Below, piece by piece: positions 53,711 to 62,657 of a stretch of DNA of 64,000 nucleotides; positions within the stretch are counted from its first letter, which is position 1, and each line of letters starts with the position of its first letter. The notes beneath the pieces were generated by a model. It was not told the origin of the DNA, did not search any database, and saw nothing but the letters and a program-made list of their open reading frames with translations. The position numbers and the translations under genes were made by a program. The stretch is taken from positions 1 to 64,000 of the forward strand of contig CAKUDG010000014.1 of assembly GCA_934644965.1 (NCBI GenBank). Direction: 5' to 3'. The DNA is from an uncultured Victivallales bacterium. GTDB taxonomy: Bacteria > Verrucomicrobiota > Lentisphaeria > Victivallales > UBA1829.

Positions 53711-53871
53711 CCGCCCGGTCCCCGTCCGCCCGCGTTCCAGAACATTTCCCTCCTCCGGCATAAAATCACACCCGCTCCTCTCCTGTTCCCGCTTTTTTTC
53801 ATTTTAGCACCGCAAAGCCCAAAAAGCAACCGAAAAATCCGGGAAAGACAAGAGGGAGAAACGGGAATAAA

Positions 53872-53899
53872 TTGTATTTCTGAAAAATGACATTATAGT
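53872..53899 (+). promoter_or_regulatory. Promoter of the sigma-factor gene
   Basis: TTGTAT at 53872-53877, a 16-base spacer and TATAGT at 53894-53899, 54 bases before the start codon. Confidence 0.55.
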
Positions 53900-53953
53900 G
53901 CCGATGATCTCTTCCCGCGCTTTTCCCCGGCCGGGAATCCGGAGGCTTTTCCC

Positions 53954-54565
53954 ATGAACAACAAAGACAAAGCGGATCAAATGCTCACACGCCTCTCCCT
54001 GATCGGGAAGGCAAAAAATCCTTCCGACGAAAACGCATGGGCGGACTTCACCGCTTATTACCGGAAGTACATCTACAACATTGTGCGGAAAATGGGTCTT
54101 GCGCATCACGATGCGGACGAAGTCGTGCAGATCACGCTGGTCAAGATCTGGAACGCCATGCCCTCCTTTGAATACGCTCCGGAAAAAGGACGCTTCCGGA
54201 GCTGGATCTGCAGGATCGCCGGAAACACGGCAAAAAATTATATCCGTGCGCGCGGACCGGTCCCGGTGTCGCTTTCCTCCATGGAATGGGATTCGGAGGA
54301 CATGCTGGACTACGCCGTCCGCCCGGAAGTGGAGGCGCTCGCACAGAAGGAATGGGAACTCTATCTGCCGGAACTGGCGCTGAAAAACATCTCCGGCTCC
54401 TTCGACAGAAGGACCATACAGGCGTTCACCATGATGTCCAGGGGCATTCCCGTCAACGAGATTGCCGCGAAACTGGGGATCGCGGAAAGCAGCGTGTATG
54501 TTTACAAGAAAAGAGTCAAGGAAAAACTCGTTGAGGAAATCGCCCGTCTGCAGAAGGAGCTCTGA
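53954..54565 (+). CDS. RNA polymerase sigma-70 family factor (ECF-like)
   Basis: A 203-residue sigma factor with regions 2 and 4 only. Region 2 reads WADFTAYYRKYIYNIVRKMG, ADEVVQITLVKIWNAMPSFE and GRFRSWICRIAGN; region 4 reads FTMMSRGIPVNEIAAKLGIAE and SSVYVYKKRVKEKL, a helix-turn-helix. It would redirect RNA polymerase to a specific promoter set. No anti-sigma factor gene is adjacent. Start ATG at 53954 follows GGAGG at eight bases. The GH42-like gene begins 77 bases downstream in the same direction and may be co-transcribed. Confidence 0.9.
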   Translation: MNNKDKADQMLTRLSLIGKAKNPSDENAWADFTAYYRKYIYNIVRKMGLAHHDADEVVQITLVKIWNAMPSFEYAPEKGRFRSWICRIAGNTAKNYIRARGPVPVSLSSMEWDSEDMLDYAVRPEVEALAQKEWELYLPELALKNISGSFDRRTIQAFTMMSRGIPVNEIAAKLGIAESSVYVYKKRVKEKLVEEIARLQKEL

Positions 54566-54642
54566 ACGAAGACGCCGGCCTGGCATATTGCGTTTCCACT
54601 TTCACACACTCACATGCAAACAAAATCGAGGGATTCTTGCAC

Positions 54643-56886
54643 ATGGCTGAAAAAATCACTCTTCCCGACTGCGGCATGTTTTTCGGCGTTCCCGTCTACA
54701 TCGACCGCGGCGACTATGTCTTCCAGACAACCGGCCCCTTCTACACCAGCTGGGTCTCCGAAGACCACGATCCCGCATGGTACGTGGAAAAAGCAAAGGA
54801 GGACAATCAGGGCAATCTGCTCATCCTCTGGGACGGCGGAGCCACCAGGCGCTGCCTGAAATCCGCGGCCTCCTGGCTCGCACTCGAAGAACTCGGTTAC
54901 AGCGTCCCCGATCCCGACTGGGAAAACGGCAGATTCCTGACTCCGGAAGATTATCCCCCGATCCGGGAACGCTGGGAGGAACGGTACGGAGCCGGATTCT
55001 ATCAGTTCGTCCGGGACGCTGCGGACAAGGGATTCCACGTCTATTCCATTTACTCGAACGCAAATCCGGACTGGGTGGAAAAAATTGTGAAAGTTCCTCA
55101 GTTCCTCGGTTACAACGCGGGCGAAGCCTTCAGCTTCGGAACCGATCCGGAAGAATCTGAAGAGGAGGAGGAAGGGGGAGACAAGGGAAATACGGGGAAA
55201 TCCACAGCCTCGGACAGCGAAAACCTTGCCCGCAACGGAGAAGGGGAGCTGCAGGAGAAAAAAATGCGTTTCCGAAAGGAAATGACCCTGGAAACCGTTG
55301 CGGAACGTTTTGCTCAGAATATCCGCGAATACTTCGCCGTCCGGCGGAAACAGGGATGGAACCGTTTTCTGGTTACAAGCGCCTCCTTCCATGTCGACTT
55401 TGAAATCGCCGCGGGAGGAAGCGACATCATCCCGCACGTGGAGGGCTTCGCCTTCCGGAATCTGAATTTCGGCATGTCCATCTGCCGCGGACTCTACAGG
55501 CAGTGCGGACTGCCGCTCTGGGGATGTTATCTGGCGCATGAGCATTATTCGTTTCTGCCGTACGCGTCCCCGCTGAAGAAAATGACCCTGGATGCCTCGC
55601 ATTATCTGGCCTGTCTGAACGGGTCGAAGATCACGGTGCAGGAGAGCGGCTCCTGGTGGCAGCAGTCCGATCACGTGGAGGATACTCCCATGCACGACAC
55701 CCCGAAATTCGACGCCGGACACATCCAGAACAACAACCCGCACGACTACCGCGGACTCATCCCCGAGGCCAGAAAACACTATCCGCTGATCGGATATGAA
55801 TCCAGGGAATGCCGCATGTACCGGAAAAGCGTCTCCGACTTTTACGATTATCTCAAGCAGAACGGCGCGCCGGAAGGCCAGCCGGAAGTCCGCATCGCCG
55901 CGCTGAAAGGGCGTTTCGACTTCTGTTCCCAGTCCTATGAGCCGAACTGCGCCGTCGCAGGAGCCTATGCCATTGCGGAAAAGAATCCGCGCTGGTACGA
56001 ATCCCAGCCGGAACGGTCCTGGGAAATCTTCCGGAAGGTCTTCCATCCGCTGAACGACAGTTTCGGAGACTATAAGAATTTCTTCTTTTCCGGAACGCCT
56101 TACGGTATGACCGATATTGTCAGCTTTTCCGCTCCCCTCAGCGCGGATTTCCTCTCGGAAAACTACAGGGCCCTGCTCTTCACGGGGTGGAACAGCGCCG
56201 AGGAAGCTCAGTATGACATTCTTCTGGACTATGTGCGCAGGGGGGGAATCCTTTTCGCGGCAATTCCCCACTTTTCTGGAAACCTCACACGCGACGGAAT
56301 CGCCTACAAAACGGAGGAACTCATCCGCGGAGGAGATTTCCGGGAACTTTGCGGCGTGCGCGTGAAAAAGCGCGGCGGTCAGTTCTACTGGGCTCTGACC
56401 GCCGGAAACAATTCGCTCGGATCCTTCCCCAGAAACAAACGCTTCGGCGCTTTCTGCACCCATCTCGGAGAAATCGAAATGGAAAGCGGCGTGGAAGTCC
56501 TTGTCCATGAGGATGAGCAGTTCCTTCCGCTTCTGCTCCGGCACCGCTGCGGAAAAGGAGAAGTCTATTTTCTGAACTCCTGGGAATATCCGGGAGCGTA
56601 TGATTCGGACTGGGCACCCGGATCTCTGCGCAGCTCTCCCGGCCTGATCGGGGAAATCTACAAAAGCATCGCGCTCCGCTGCAGGGGAAGCGCTTACATC
56701 ACAGATGACGGAATCCTGCCGGGCAATGCCTGTTGCGACATCACGTTCGCCTGCTATCCTCAGGCAAGGGAAGTGCTCCTGATGAACTGCAACTTCGCTT
56801 CCGAACGAACCTTCCGGCTCCATGCAGGGGGAAAGGAAACGCCTCTGACGCTTGCTCCGGCGGAATTCCGCTCTTTCCGCTACTAG
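54643..56886 (+). CDS. Large glycoside-hydrolase-like protein with TIM-barrel and GATase-like domains
   Basis: A 747-residue cytoplasmic protein (no signal peptide) that I could not assign to a named family. The first 390 residues look like a TIM barrel with GFHVYSIYSNANPDW and an acidic, Glu-rich insert near residue 170-210. The middle to C-terminal region (LLFTGWNSAEEAQYDILLDY, then VRRGGILFAAIPHFSGN) resembles the glutamine-amidotransferase-like trimerisation domain of GH42 beta-galactosidases, and HRCGKGEVYFLNSWEYPGAY fits its end. Possible catalytic acids lie in VTSASFHVDFE and TVQESGSW. Start ATG at 54643 lies nine bases after GAGGGA; TTG at 54637 is an alternative. Confidence 0.6.
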   Translation: MAEKITLPDCGMFFGVPVYIDRGDYVFQTTGPFYTSWVSEDHDPAWYVEKAKEDNQGNLLILWDGGATRRCLKSAASWLALEELGYSVPDPDWENGRFLTPEDYPPIRERWEERYGAGFYQFVRDAADKGFHVYSIYSNANPDWVEKIVKVPQFLGYNAGEAFSFGTDPEESEEEEEGGDKGNTGKSTASDSENLARNGEGELQEKKMRFRKEMTLETVAERFAQNIREYFAVRRKQGWNRFLVTSASFHVDFEIAAGGSDIIPHVEGFAFRNLNFGMSICRGLYRQCGLPLWGCYLAHEHYSFLPYASPLKKMTLDASHYLACLNGSKITVQESGSWWQQSDHVEDTPMHDTPKFDAGHIQNNNPHDYRGLIPEARKHYPLIGYESRECRMYRKSVSDFYDYLKQNGAPEGQPEVRIAALKGRFDFCSQSYEPNCAVAGAYAIAEKNPRWYESQPERSWEIFRKVFHPLNDSFGDYKNFFFSGTPYGMTDIVSFSAPLSADFLSENYRALLFTGWNSAEEAQYDILLDYVRRGGILFAAIPHFSGNLTRDGIAYKTEELIRGGDFRELCGVRVKKRGGQFYWALTAGNNSLGSFPRNKRFGAFCTHLGEIEMESGVEVLVHEDEQFLPLLLRHRCGKGEVYFLNSWEYPGAYDSDWAPGSLRSSPGLIGEIYKSIALRCRGSAYITDDGILPGNACCDITFACYPQAREVLLMNCNFASERTFRLHAGGKETPLTLAPAEFRSFRY

Positions 56887-57133
56887 CGCCGCACTTCAAT
56901 CTTTTCCTCCCCCCTCCTCTTCTCTTCCATCGTCGCAGCAGGCAGACACAGAAGAAACAGGAGAGTGGCCCCCCCGCCGGAAAACGCCTTTTCCCCCGGC
57001 GTGGAAGAAAATCCAGGGAACACTCCGGAGTCCCGGAAAAGGAAAAAGGAAGCCGGCTCTGGGGAATAGGAGAAGACAGACATGCAAAAGGAAGAACGAC
57101 TGAACGACTGAAAGATAGAAAAGAAAAACGGCC

Positions 57134-58474
57134 ATGAACTACGAGGAAGAAAGTCTGTTTTCCGGACAAGTCAACCGCCCTCTTGCGGACAGGATGCGTC
57201 CGCAATCGATCGACGAGATCGTGGGGCAGGACCATCTTTTCGGTCCGGACGCCCCCCTCCGGAAAATGATCGACAGCGGCCATCTTTCCAGCTTCATTCT
57301 CTGGGGTCCTCCCGGTTGCGGCAAGACGACTGCGGCACGTCTCATGGCCAAAAACACCTCCATGCACTTTGTCGCGCTTTCAGCCGTTTTTTCCGGCATC
57401 GGAGATCTGCGCAAGGCGTTTGAAGATGCGGCGGCAAGAAGACGGACGGGAGAAGGCACTCTGCTCTTCGTCGATGAAATCCATCGCTTCAACCGTGCAC
57501 AGCAGGATGGATTCCTGCCTTATGTGGAAAACGGCACCGTCGTTCTGGTGGGCGCCACGACGGAAAATCCCTCGTTTGAGCTGAACAGCGCTCTTCTTTC
57601 CAGATGCAAGGTTTTCATTCTGAATCCGCTGGATCAGAACGCGCTGGAAAAGATCCTGCGCCGCGGGGAGGAAATTGTCGGCCGGACTCTTCCGCTCTTG
57701 CCCGAAGCCAGAAGCACTCTCGCGGATCTTTCCGACGGCGACGGACGCTATCTCATCAATCTCATGGAAACCGTCTTCGACCTGGCCGATCCCGCCGGAA
57801 AACTCGATTCCGGAGCTCTTTTGAAACTGGTTCAGCAGCGGGCCCCCATCTACGACAAAGACCGCGAAGGCCATTACAATCTGATCAGCGCCCTACATAA
57901 ATCCCTGCGCGGTTCGGACACCGATGCGGCCCTGTACTGGGCGGCGCGCATGATCGACGGCGGAGAAGATCCTCTCTATCTTCTCAGGCGGCTCACGCGT
58001 TTTGCCATGGAAGACGTCAGTCTGGCCGATCCGAATGCGCTCCGCATGGCAGTCGCCGCATGGGACACGTACGAACGGCTCGGTTCCCCAGAAGGCGATC
58101 TTGCCATTGCCGAACTGGTCATTTATCTCGGCTGCGCACCGAAGTCCAACAGCGCCTACACCGCCTGGAGCCGTGCCCGGAAAGCGGCAAAACGCCATGC
58201 TTCGCTCATGCCTCCGAAGCATATCCTCAACGCCCCGACCAAACTCATGAAGGAAATCGGTTACGGCAACGGATATCTCTATGACCACGACACACCGGAA
58301 GCCTTCTCCGGACAAAACTATTTCCCCGATTCCATGCCCAGAGAAGAATTCTACACCCCCCCTGACCGCGGCTTTGAACGGGAAATCCGGAAACGCCTGT
58401 CCTACTGGAAACAGCTCCGGGAATCCAAAGCGCAATCGAACGACGGAAAGGAATCACCCCCCTCTTCCTCCTGA
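57134..58474 (+). CDS. rarA: Replication-associated recombination protein A (MgsA/WRNIP1 family AAA ATPase)
   Basis: A 446-residue AAA+ ATPase related to clamp loaders that acts at stalled replication forks. The conserved N-terminus RPLADRMRPQSIDEIVGQDHL, Walker A GPPGCGKTTAARL, Walker B LLFVDEIHRFNRAQQDGFL and sensor 1 VLVGATTENPSFE are all present, as is the C-terminal tetramerisation block with YDKDREGHYNLISALHKSLRGSD and LGCAPKSNSAYTAW. Full length for the family. Ribosome binding signal before ATG at 57134 is weak and A-rich. Confidence 0.96.
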   Translation: MNYEEESLFSGQVNRPLADRMRPQSIDEIVGQDHLFGPDAPLRKMIDSGHLSSFILWGPPGCGKTTAARLMAKNTSMHFVALSAVFSGIGDLRKAFEDAAARRRTGEGTLLFVDEIHRFNRAQQDGFLPYVENGTVVLVGATTENPSFELNSALLSRCKVFILNPLDQNALEKILRRGEEIVGRTLPLLPEARSTLADLSDGDGRYLINLMETVFDLADPAGKLDSGALLKLVQQRAPIYDKDREGHYNLISALHKSLRGSDTDAALYWAARMIDGGEDPLYLLRRLTRFAMEDVSLADPNALRMAVAAWDTYERLGSPEGDLAIAELVIYLGCAPKSNSAYTAWSRARKAAKRHASLMPPKHILNAPTKLMKEIGYGNGYLYDHDTPEAFSGQNYFPDSMPREEFYTPPDRGFEREIRKRLSYWKQLRESKAQSNDGKESPPSSS

Positions 58475-58589
58475 AAAAATTCCTGGATCGCTTTTCCCCA
58501 TCCGGCGCCGTCCCGTGTTTGCCGCGCAGTCCGGCTTTTCACAGCGCGCCCCCGGCACGAAAAAATGAAACTCCGGAGAAAAAAACAAA

Positions 58590-59492
58590 ATGACAACAAA
58601 CAAAATGCCGTTTTCCCCTTCCGCCCCAAAAAACCTCATTCATATTCTCAACGGGGACTGCGCCAGGGAACTCTGGGAGACGTCCGGCCTTCCCGGTACG
58701 GCTCTCGTCTGGCGGGAAATCTATCTGGAGGGACCGCTCCTTTCCGCGGCGGATCCGGATCCGACCCTTTTCCGGAAGACCAGGGCGGACTTCCTTCATT
58801 CCATCGTCCCGGAACACAGCGCGGAAACTCTTCTGCATTCTCTTGAAAAAACGGAGGATGCAATCCTGAAGGCCGGAGAGAACACGGAATTCTGTCTCTG
58901 GTTCGACGGATGCATGTTTGACCAGACCCTTCTCATGCGCATTCTCTTTCTCTTCTCCCGTTCATCCGTCCGGAGAAAAACCGCTCTCTTCTGCTGCAAC
59001 GGATTCTGCCTGAAAGCGGAACATTTCCGGAACGGATTTGAACAGAGAATGTTCCTGACGGAAGAGGATCTCCGTCTGGGAGAAGCCGCCTGGATTTCTT
59101 TTGTCTCGCGCGACGCCGGAGCAATGAGAAAACTTGCGGAATCGGACGGCTTTGCCGTCCATCTCCCGCAGATGAGACAGGCGCTGCTCCGCTGTGCAGA
59201 TGATGTCCCCGACAATTTCGGACTCACCCGCACCAAACGTCAGCTCCTGACTCTTGTGGAGGAAGGCATCACGGAACCCGAAAACATCTTCCGTGCCTTC
59301 GACCGTTTTGAGGATCTTCCTTTCCTCGGCGACAGTTCCTGTTTCCGGCTCTTGGAGGAACTTGCAGACCGGGGATTCCTGAGAAAGAAAAACGGGCATT
59401 TTCTCCCGGGAACGCAACCGCTCTCTCCGCCGCCGCAATCCCTGTCACAGCAGTTCCGGTCACAGCAGATTCCGTCAGGGAATTCCCGCTGA
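58590..59492 (+). CDS. DUF1835-domain protein
   Basis: A 300-residue cytoplasmic protein. After a short variable tail it has the DUF1835 opening IHILNGDCARELW followed by LVWREIYLEGPLL, and then a helical region with FCLWFDGCMFDQTLLMRILF, characteristic of the family. The C-terminal half includes LTRTKRQLLTLVEEGITEPE and ends in a Gln/Ser-rich tail. The biochemical role of DUF1835 proteins is not known. Start ATG at 58590 follows GGAG at eleven bases. It follows rarA by 115 bases on the same strand. Confidence 0.8.
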   Translation: MTTNKMPFSPSAPKNLIHILNGDCARELWETSGLPGTALVWREIYLEGPLLSAADPDPTLFRKTRADFLHSIVPEHSAETLLHSLEKTEDAILKAGENTEFCLWFDGCMFDQTLLMRILFLFSRSSVRRKTALFCCNGFCLKAEHFRNGFEQRMFLTEEDLRLGEAAWISFVSRDAGAMRKLAESDGFAVHLPQMRQALLRCADDVPDNFGLTRTKRQLLTLVEEGITEPENIFRAFDRFEDLPFLGDSSCFRLLEELADRGFLRKKNGHFLPGTQPLSPPPQSLSQQFRSQQIPSGNSR

Positions 59493-59603
59493 AACGGAAA
59501 CGGGGAGAGGGATGCCAGGCACACACTCCCCCCCTGCTGTGGAAAACGGGGAAAGTACAATGCCGCCGCCATATTGTTATTGGGAAAAGAAGCGGGCCCG
59601 CTT

Positions 59604-60206
59604 TTATTTCAACTGCTCTGCCAGCAGATCCATGTCCTGCCGCAGTTTTCGGACGAACTGTCCTGCGACGGCCGACATGGCATCGGCAACAGAGGCCGGA
59701 TCCGTATCTTTGAGCGGCTCCGAAAACATCATCGATTCCTCTGCAGAAACGCTTTTTTCTCCCGAAGCACTCTTTTCCCCCGCAATCCGGCAGGAGACAA
59801 ACATCCGGACAAGCTTCTGTTTCAGATCCGCTTCAAACACCAGAATTGTCCCGGAAACGCGGAAACGAATGGGCTTTGCTTTGACGTCCCTTCCAGCAAA
59901 GGCCATTCTCAGATATCTGGTGAGGAGAGGGCCCGGAGGCTGGGTCCATCGGTTGTAGTCGTCTGTATGAAGCCGGTTGTCATCCAGGCGGTACATCATC
60001 TTGTAGCGGCTTGCGCCTCCGGAAAGGAAGGGCTGAATTTCCACATCGTAGGGCAGAGCCTGCTCCGTTTCCTCCGGAATGCCGATGTCATATACGGCAG
60101 GTTCGATGTATTCGTTGGCAGGAAAGAGACTGCAGGAAACCAGCAGAATCCCCGAAAAACAGAGCAGAACGGCGAACGACAGGCGGCAGCAGTATTTTTT
60201 CATCAT
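59604..60206 (-). CDS. ABC-type transport auxiliary lipoprotein (PqiC-like)
   Basis: A 200-residue lipoprotein. The signal peptide ends in the lipobox LLVSC. The mature part YDIGIPEETEQALPYDVEIQ, then MMYRLDDNRLHTDDYNRWTQPPGPLLTRYL (split here as MMYRLDDNRL and YNRWTQPPGPLL), is the pattern of the auxiliary lipoproteins of Mla/Pqi/MCE-type ABC systems. It would sit in the outer membrane and help lipid transport. No ABC or MCE gene is nearby. Start is the first of two ATGs, nine bases after GAGGAGA. It lies 40 bases downstream of the LysM lipoprotein on the same strand. Confidence 0.8.
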   Translation of the reverse strand: MMKKYCCRLSFAVLLCFSGILLVSCSLFPANEYIEPAVYDIGIPEETEQALPYDVEIQPFLSGGASRYKMMYRLDDNRLHTDDYNRWTQPPGPLLTRYLRMAFAGRDVKAKPIRFRVSGTILVFEADLKQKLVRMFVSCRIAGEKSASGEKSVSAEESMMFSEPLKDTDPASVADAMSAVAGQFVRKLRQDMDLLAEQLK

Positions 60207-60246
60207 CAAGAGATTCTCCTCTGACAGGTCTTTCTTCCTTTTCTCC

Positions 60247-61188
60247 TCATCTTCCAGCGGAGGGCTGAACGGAGGTCGCATTCCGTGTGGAGGGCAGCGG
60301 GGGCAGACGGAGAACCTGACCGATTCTCAGTTTATTTCCATCCTCTCCAAGCTGATCCTTGTTGGCATTCAGGATATGTTTGTAATGGGAAGCGGAGCCG
60401 TAGACTTCCCGGGCGATTTTCATCAGGGTGTCCCCGCTTTTCACCGTATAAGAGTCTCCGACAGGGCGGGAGGAGGAATGGAAGCGGTCTCCGGAAACGG
60501 GAAGAACTGCTGTTCCTCCCCCTCCTGGATTTCGGTTCGCCACGGACGGAGAGGAAGAGGCGGCGGCTCCCTGCCTGGAAGAAGACGCCTGGGACGAAGA
60601 AGAAGTCACGGGGCGCCTGAGCTCCCCGCTGTTCACGCGTCCGGCGGAGGCAGAAGACGCATTTCTGCGCTCATTGGCAATTTCCAGCAGACGCTGTTTC
60701 ATCTGTGTATTCTGCACGCGGAGAGCTTTCTCCACGGTGACATAGCTCTGAAGTTTCTTTCTGGTGGCTTCGAGTTCTTCGCGGATGGCGCGGAGCTCTC
60801 TGTCATCCGACTGATACTCCGTCTTGAGTTTCTCATAGAGTTTCTGTCTGCTCAGTTCGATGAAATGCCGGATATCCTGCACATCTGCGGAATTCGGATC
60901 GGAAAGTTCCGCGGTTTTCTGGAAATGATAGAGCGCCTTGAAAGGATCGTCCAGATGATCAAAATAAATCACGGCCAGTTTGGAATGAGTCAGAGCAGAC
61001 CTGGGGCAGATCATCAGGAATTCCTCATACGCCTTCACGGCATCGGTGTAATTCTGGCTGTCCGCGCAGGCTCCGCCTTTGGAAAACAGCGGATGACTCT
61101 TTTCTTTGCCGACATAATCCGTGCATCCTGAAATCGTCAGTATTGAAACTGCGGCAAACAAAAAATAGAAAACAGTTTTTCGGTTCAT
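60247..61188 (-). CDS. Lipoprotein with TPR-like and C-terminal LysM domains
   Basis: A 313-residue lipoprotein with lipobox LTISGC. A TPR-like helical region (YTDAVKAYEEFLMICPRSAL, then AVIYFDHLDDPFKALYHFQK) is followed by a coiled-coil (RELRAIREELEATRKKLQSY), a Ser/Ala/Arg-rich linker and a C-terminal LysM domain (YTVKSGDTLMKIAREVYGSA, ending in KLRIGQVLRLPP) for peptidoglycan binding. Such proteins tether the outer membrane or help division. Start ATG at 61188 follows AAAGGA. Upstream lies a triple 10-bp repeat at 61279-61308. Confidence 0.88.
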   Translation of the reverse strand: MNRKTVFYFLFAAVSILTISGCTDYVGKEKSHPLFSKGGACADSQNYTDAVKAYEEFLMICPRSALTHSKLAVIYFDHLDDPFKALYHFQKTAELSDPNSADVQDIRHFIELSRQKLYEKLKTEYQSDDRELRAIREELEATRKKLQSYVTVEKALRVQNTQMKQRLLEIANERRNASSASAGRVNSGELRRPVTSSSSQASSSRQGAAASSSPSVANRNPGGGGTAVLPVSGDRFHSSSRPVGDSYTVKSGDTLMKIAREVYGSASHYKHILNANKDQLGEDGNKLRIGQVLRLPPLPSTRNATSVQPSAGR

Positions 61189-61278
61189 GGCAATCCTTTC
61201 TCTCCGGTTTTTCATCAGCAGCACAGCATGGGCGCAGGATTTCTGATCTCGCATGTTCCCATGAATTCCCACATGATC

Positions 61279-61308
61279 CCACAAGGGGCCACAAGGGGCC
61301 ACAAGGGG
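61279..61308. repeat. Three perfect 10-bp tandem repeats
   Basis: CCACAAGGGG is repeated exactly three times (61279-61288, 61289-61298, 61299-61308) between RsmE and the LysM lipoprotein, about 90-120 bases upstream of the latter's start. One helical turn per unit would put the copies on one face of the DNA. Confidence 0.75.
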
Positions 61309-61367
61309 AATAATATATCCTCTCCAGGCAAAAAACATCCTTTTTTTCAGAAAAAAGAGAAATTTTT

Positions 61368-62060
61368 TCAAGATTCCGCCAGAAGAGCGATCCCTGCAAC
61401 GGCCGCTGTTTCGACCCGCAATGTCCAGGTCCCGATCCTGAGGGGAAGAAAAGCGGCCGCCTCCATTGCGGCCTCTTCTTCCGGAGAGAATCCTCCCTCC
61501 GGACCGATGAACAAAGCTGTCGAATCCGCAAGAACGCGTTTTCCCGAACTCATTCTCGGGGATCCGAAGAAACAACTTCCGCAGTGTTCCAGTGCATCGC
61601 AAACGGCTTCCGCGAAACCAAGTGCCGGCGTGATTTCCGGCAGGAACGGATTGCCGGACTGCTTGCATCCTTCAAAGAGGAGATTCTCCCAGCGTTCGGA
61701 CGGGAAAGAATCCTTTTCTGGCTGGACAACGGAACGTGCGCAGAGAATGGGTACGATCCTCCAGACCCCCAGTTCCGCCATCTGCTTGAGCAGGAGATCC
61801 ATTTTCTGTTTTCTGGGAGGAGCAATGTAGAGAGAAAGTTTCCTTTGCGGCTCCGTCTCCCGGCAGACGGAAAGGAGTTCGAGTTTTGCACCGGGGAGGA
61901 CTTTTGCCATTCCTGTCAGTCCGGCACCGTTCATCAGGAGGACTTCGTCTCCGGCTCTGGCGCGGAGGATCTTGAAGAGATGGGTATGCTCCTCCCGTTC
62001 GAGTGCAAGGATGCTTCCCGGCGTGCGTCCTTCCAAATCACGGAATTTGAATCTGCGCAT
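61368..62060 (-). CDS. rsmE: 16S rRNA (uracil-1498-N3) methyltransferase
   Basis: A 230-residue SPOUT-class methyltransferase that modifies U1498 of 16S rRNA. An N-terminal PUA-like part (EREEHTHLFKILRARAGDEV, then LLMNGAG) precedes the knotted domain with QKMDLLLKQMAELGVWRIVP, RWENLLFEGCKQSG and the S-adenosylmethionine loop FIGPEGGFSPEEE followed by LRIGTWTLRVETA, both family signatures. Start ATG at 62060 begins the family N-terminus MRRFKF; there is no clear ribosome binding site, and an in-frame start further upstream (62165) is less family-like. Confidence 0.92.
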   Translation of the reverse strand: MRRFKFRDLEGRTPGSILALEREEHTHLFKILRARAGDEVLLMNGAGLTGMAKVLPGAKLELLSVCRETEPQRKLSLYIAPPRKQKMDLLLKQMAELGVWRIVPILCARSVVQPEKDSFPSERWENLLFEGCKQSGNPFLPEITPALGFAEAVCDALEHCGSCFFGSPRMSSGKRVLADSTALFIGPEGGFSPEEEAAMEAAAFLPLRIGTWTLRVETAAVAGIALLAES

Positions 62061-62187
62061 TGTGGAGGCTGTTCTTTCTTGTCTTTCATTGTTCCGGACG
62101 GCATATCCGGACGGCATCCGGATGTCCGAGCCCGAATACACTACACGGAATTGCTGAAAAGACAAGAAACTTTTCTGATTTTCCGTC

Positions 62188-62215
62188 TTGAAAAATATTT
62201 TTCCCCCTGTATAGT
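62188..62215 (+). promoter_or_regulatory. Promoter of tRNA-Ala
   Basis: TTGAAA at 62188-62193, a 16-base spacer and TATAGT at 62210-62215, placed 17 bases before the tRNA 5' end. Confidence 0.65.
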
Positions 62216-62231
62216 AATATGCTATCTGGAC

Positions 62232-62308
62232 GGGGTATTAGCTCAGTTGGCTAGAGCACCACACTGGCAGTGTGGGGGTCAGGAGTTCAAGTCTCCTATA
62301 CTCCACCA
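62232..62308 (+). tRNA. tRNA-Ala (anticodon GGC)
   Basis: A complete cloverleaf: acceptor GGGGTAT/ATACTCC, D arm with AGCTCAGTTGG, anticodon stem CCACA/TGTGG with loop CTGGCAG (anticodon GGC), T arm GGAGTTCAAGTCTCC region and encoded CCA end. It precedes a P4-type primase gene and is the likely attachment gene of that element. Confidence 0.95.
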
Positions 62309-62325
62309 TTTTTTTGTCTTTTTTT

Positions 62326-62362
62326 CGGGATTTTGAGTTCAAATCAAGATCCCGATTTTTTT
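62326..62362 (+). terminator. Rho-independent terminator after tRNA-Ala
   Basis: An 11-bp stem with one G-U pair (62326-62336 with 62344-62354), a 7-base loop and seven T residues at 62356-62362. Confidence 0.8.
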
Positions 62363-62411
62363 CTGCCCATTCTTCCGGATTCCTTCCGATTCTCTCTTTT
62401 CATACAGGAAA

Positions 62412-62444
62412 TGCCACATTTCTGCCACATTTTTGCCACACAAT
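62412..62444. repeat. Three 11-bp phased repeats near the right junction
   Basis: TGCCACATTTC (62412), TGCCACATTTT (62423) and TGCCACACAAT (62434) follow each other with an exact 11-bp period. They resemble the TTAGAACATTT pair at the left junction in period and in the shared ACATTT core. Integrase, excisionase or replication-protein binding is inferred. Confidence 0.55.
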
Positions 62445-62657
62445 TTTCCCGTCGGCAAAAAGCCCGGAAAAATTTGATTTTTTTTATCTGGACGATTCGG
62501 ATTCCTTCCATCGGAAAGAATCCGAGGAACCTGAAATTTCGGTTTCCAGCCAATTCTTTCCTGCTTCCATCTACGGAAATGCGCTGGTTGGCGGAGTTGT
62601 TCCTGTGGTGTTATCTTTTCCGCATTGACCATTTAACAAACGGAAAGGAATTTCACC

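Larger units (their letters stand above)
62309..62657. other. Region between tRNA-Ala and the primase gene
   Basis: Apart from the terminator it holds three 11-bp repeats at 62412-62444 and no gene that I can support. An integrase gene is not present here. Confidence 0.6.

Noticed and set aside
54585..54600. Possible sigma-54 promoter (TGGCAT...TTGC) before the large glycosidase gene
   Set aside because: The spacing between the GG and GC elements is 6, not 10, bases.
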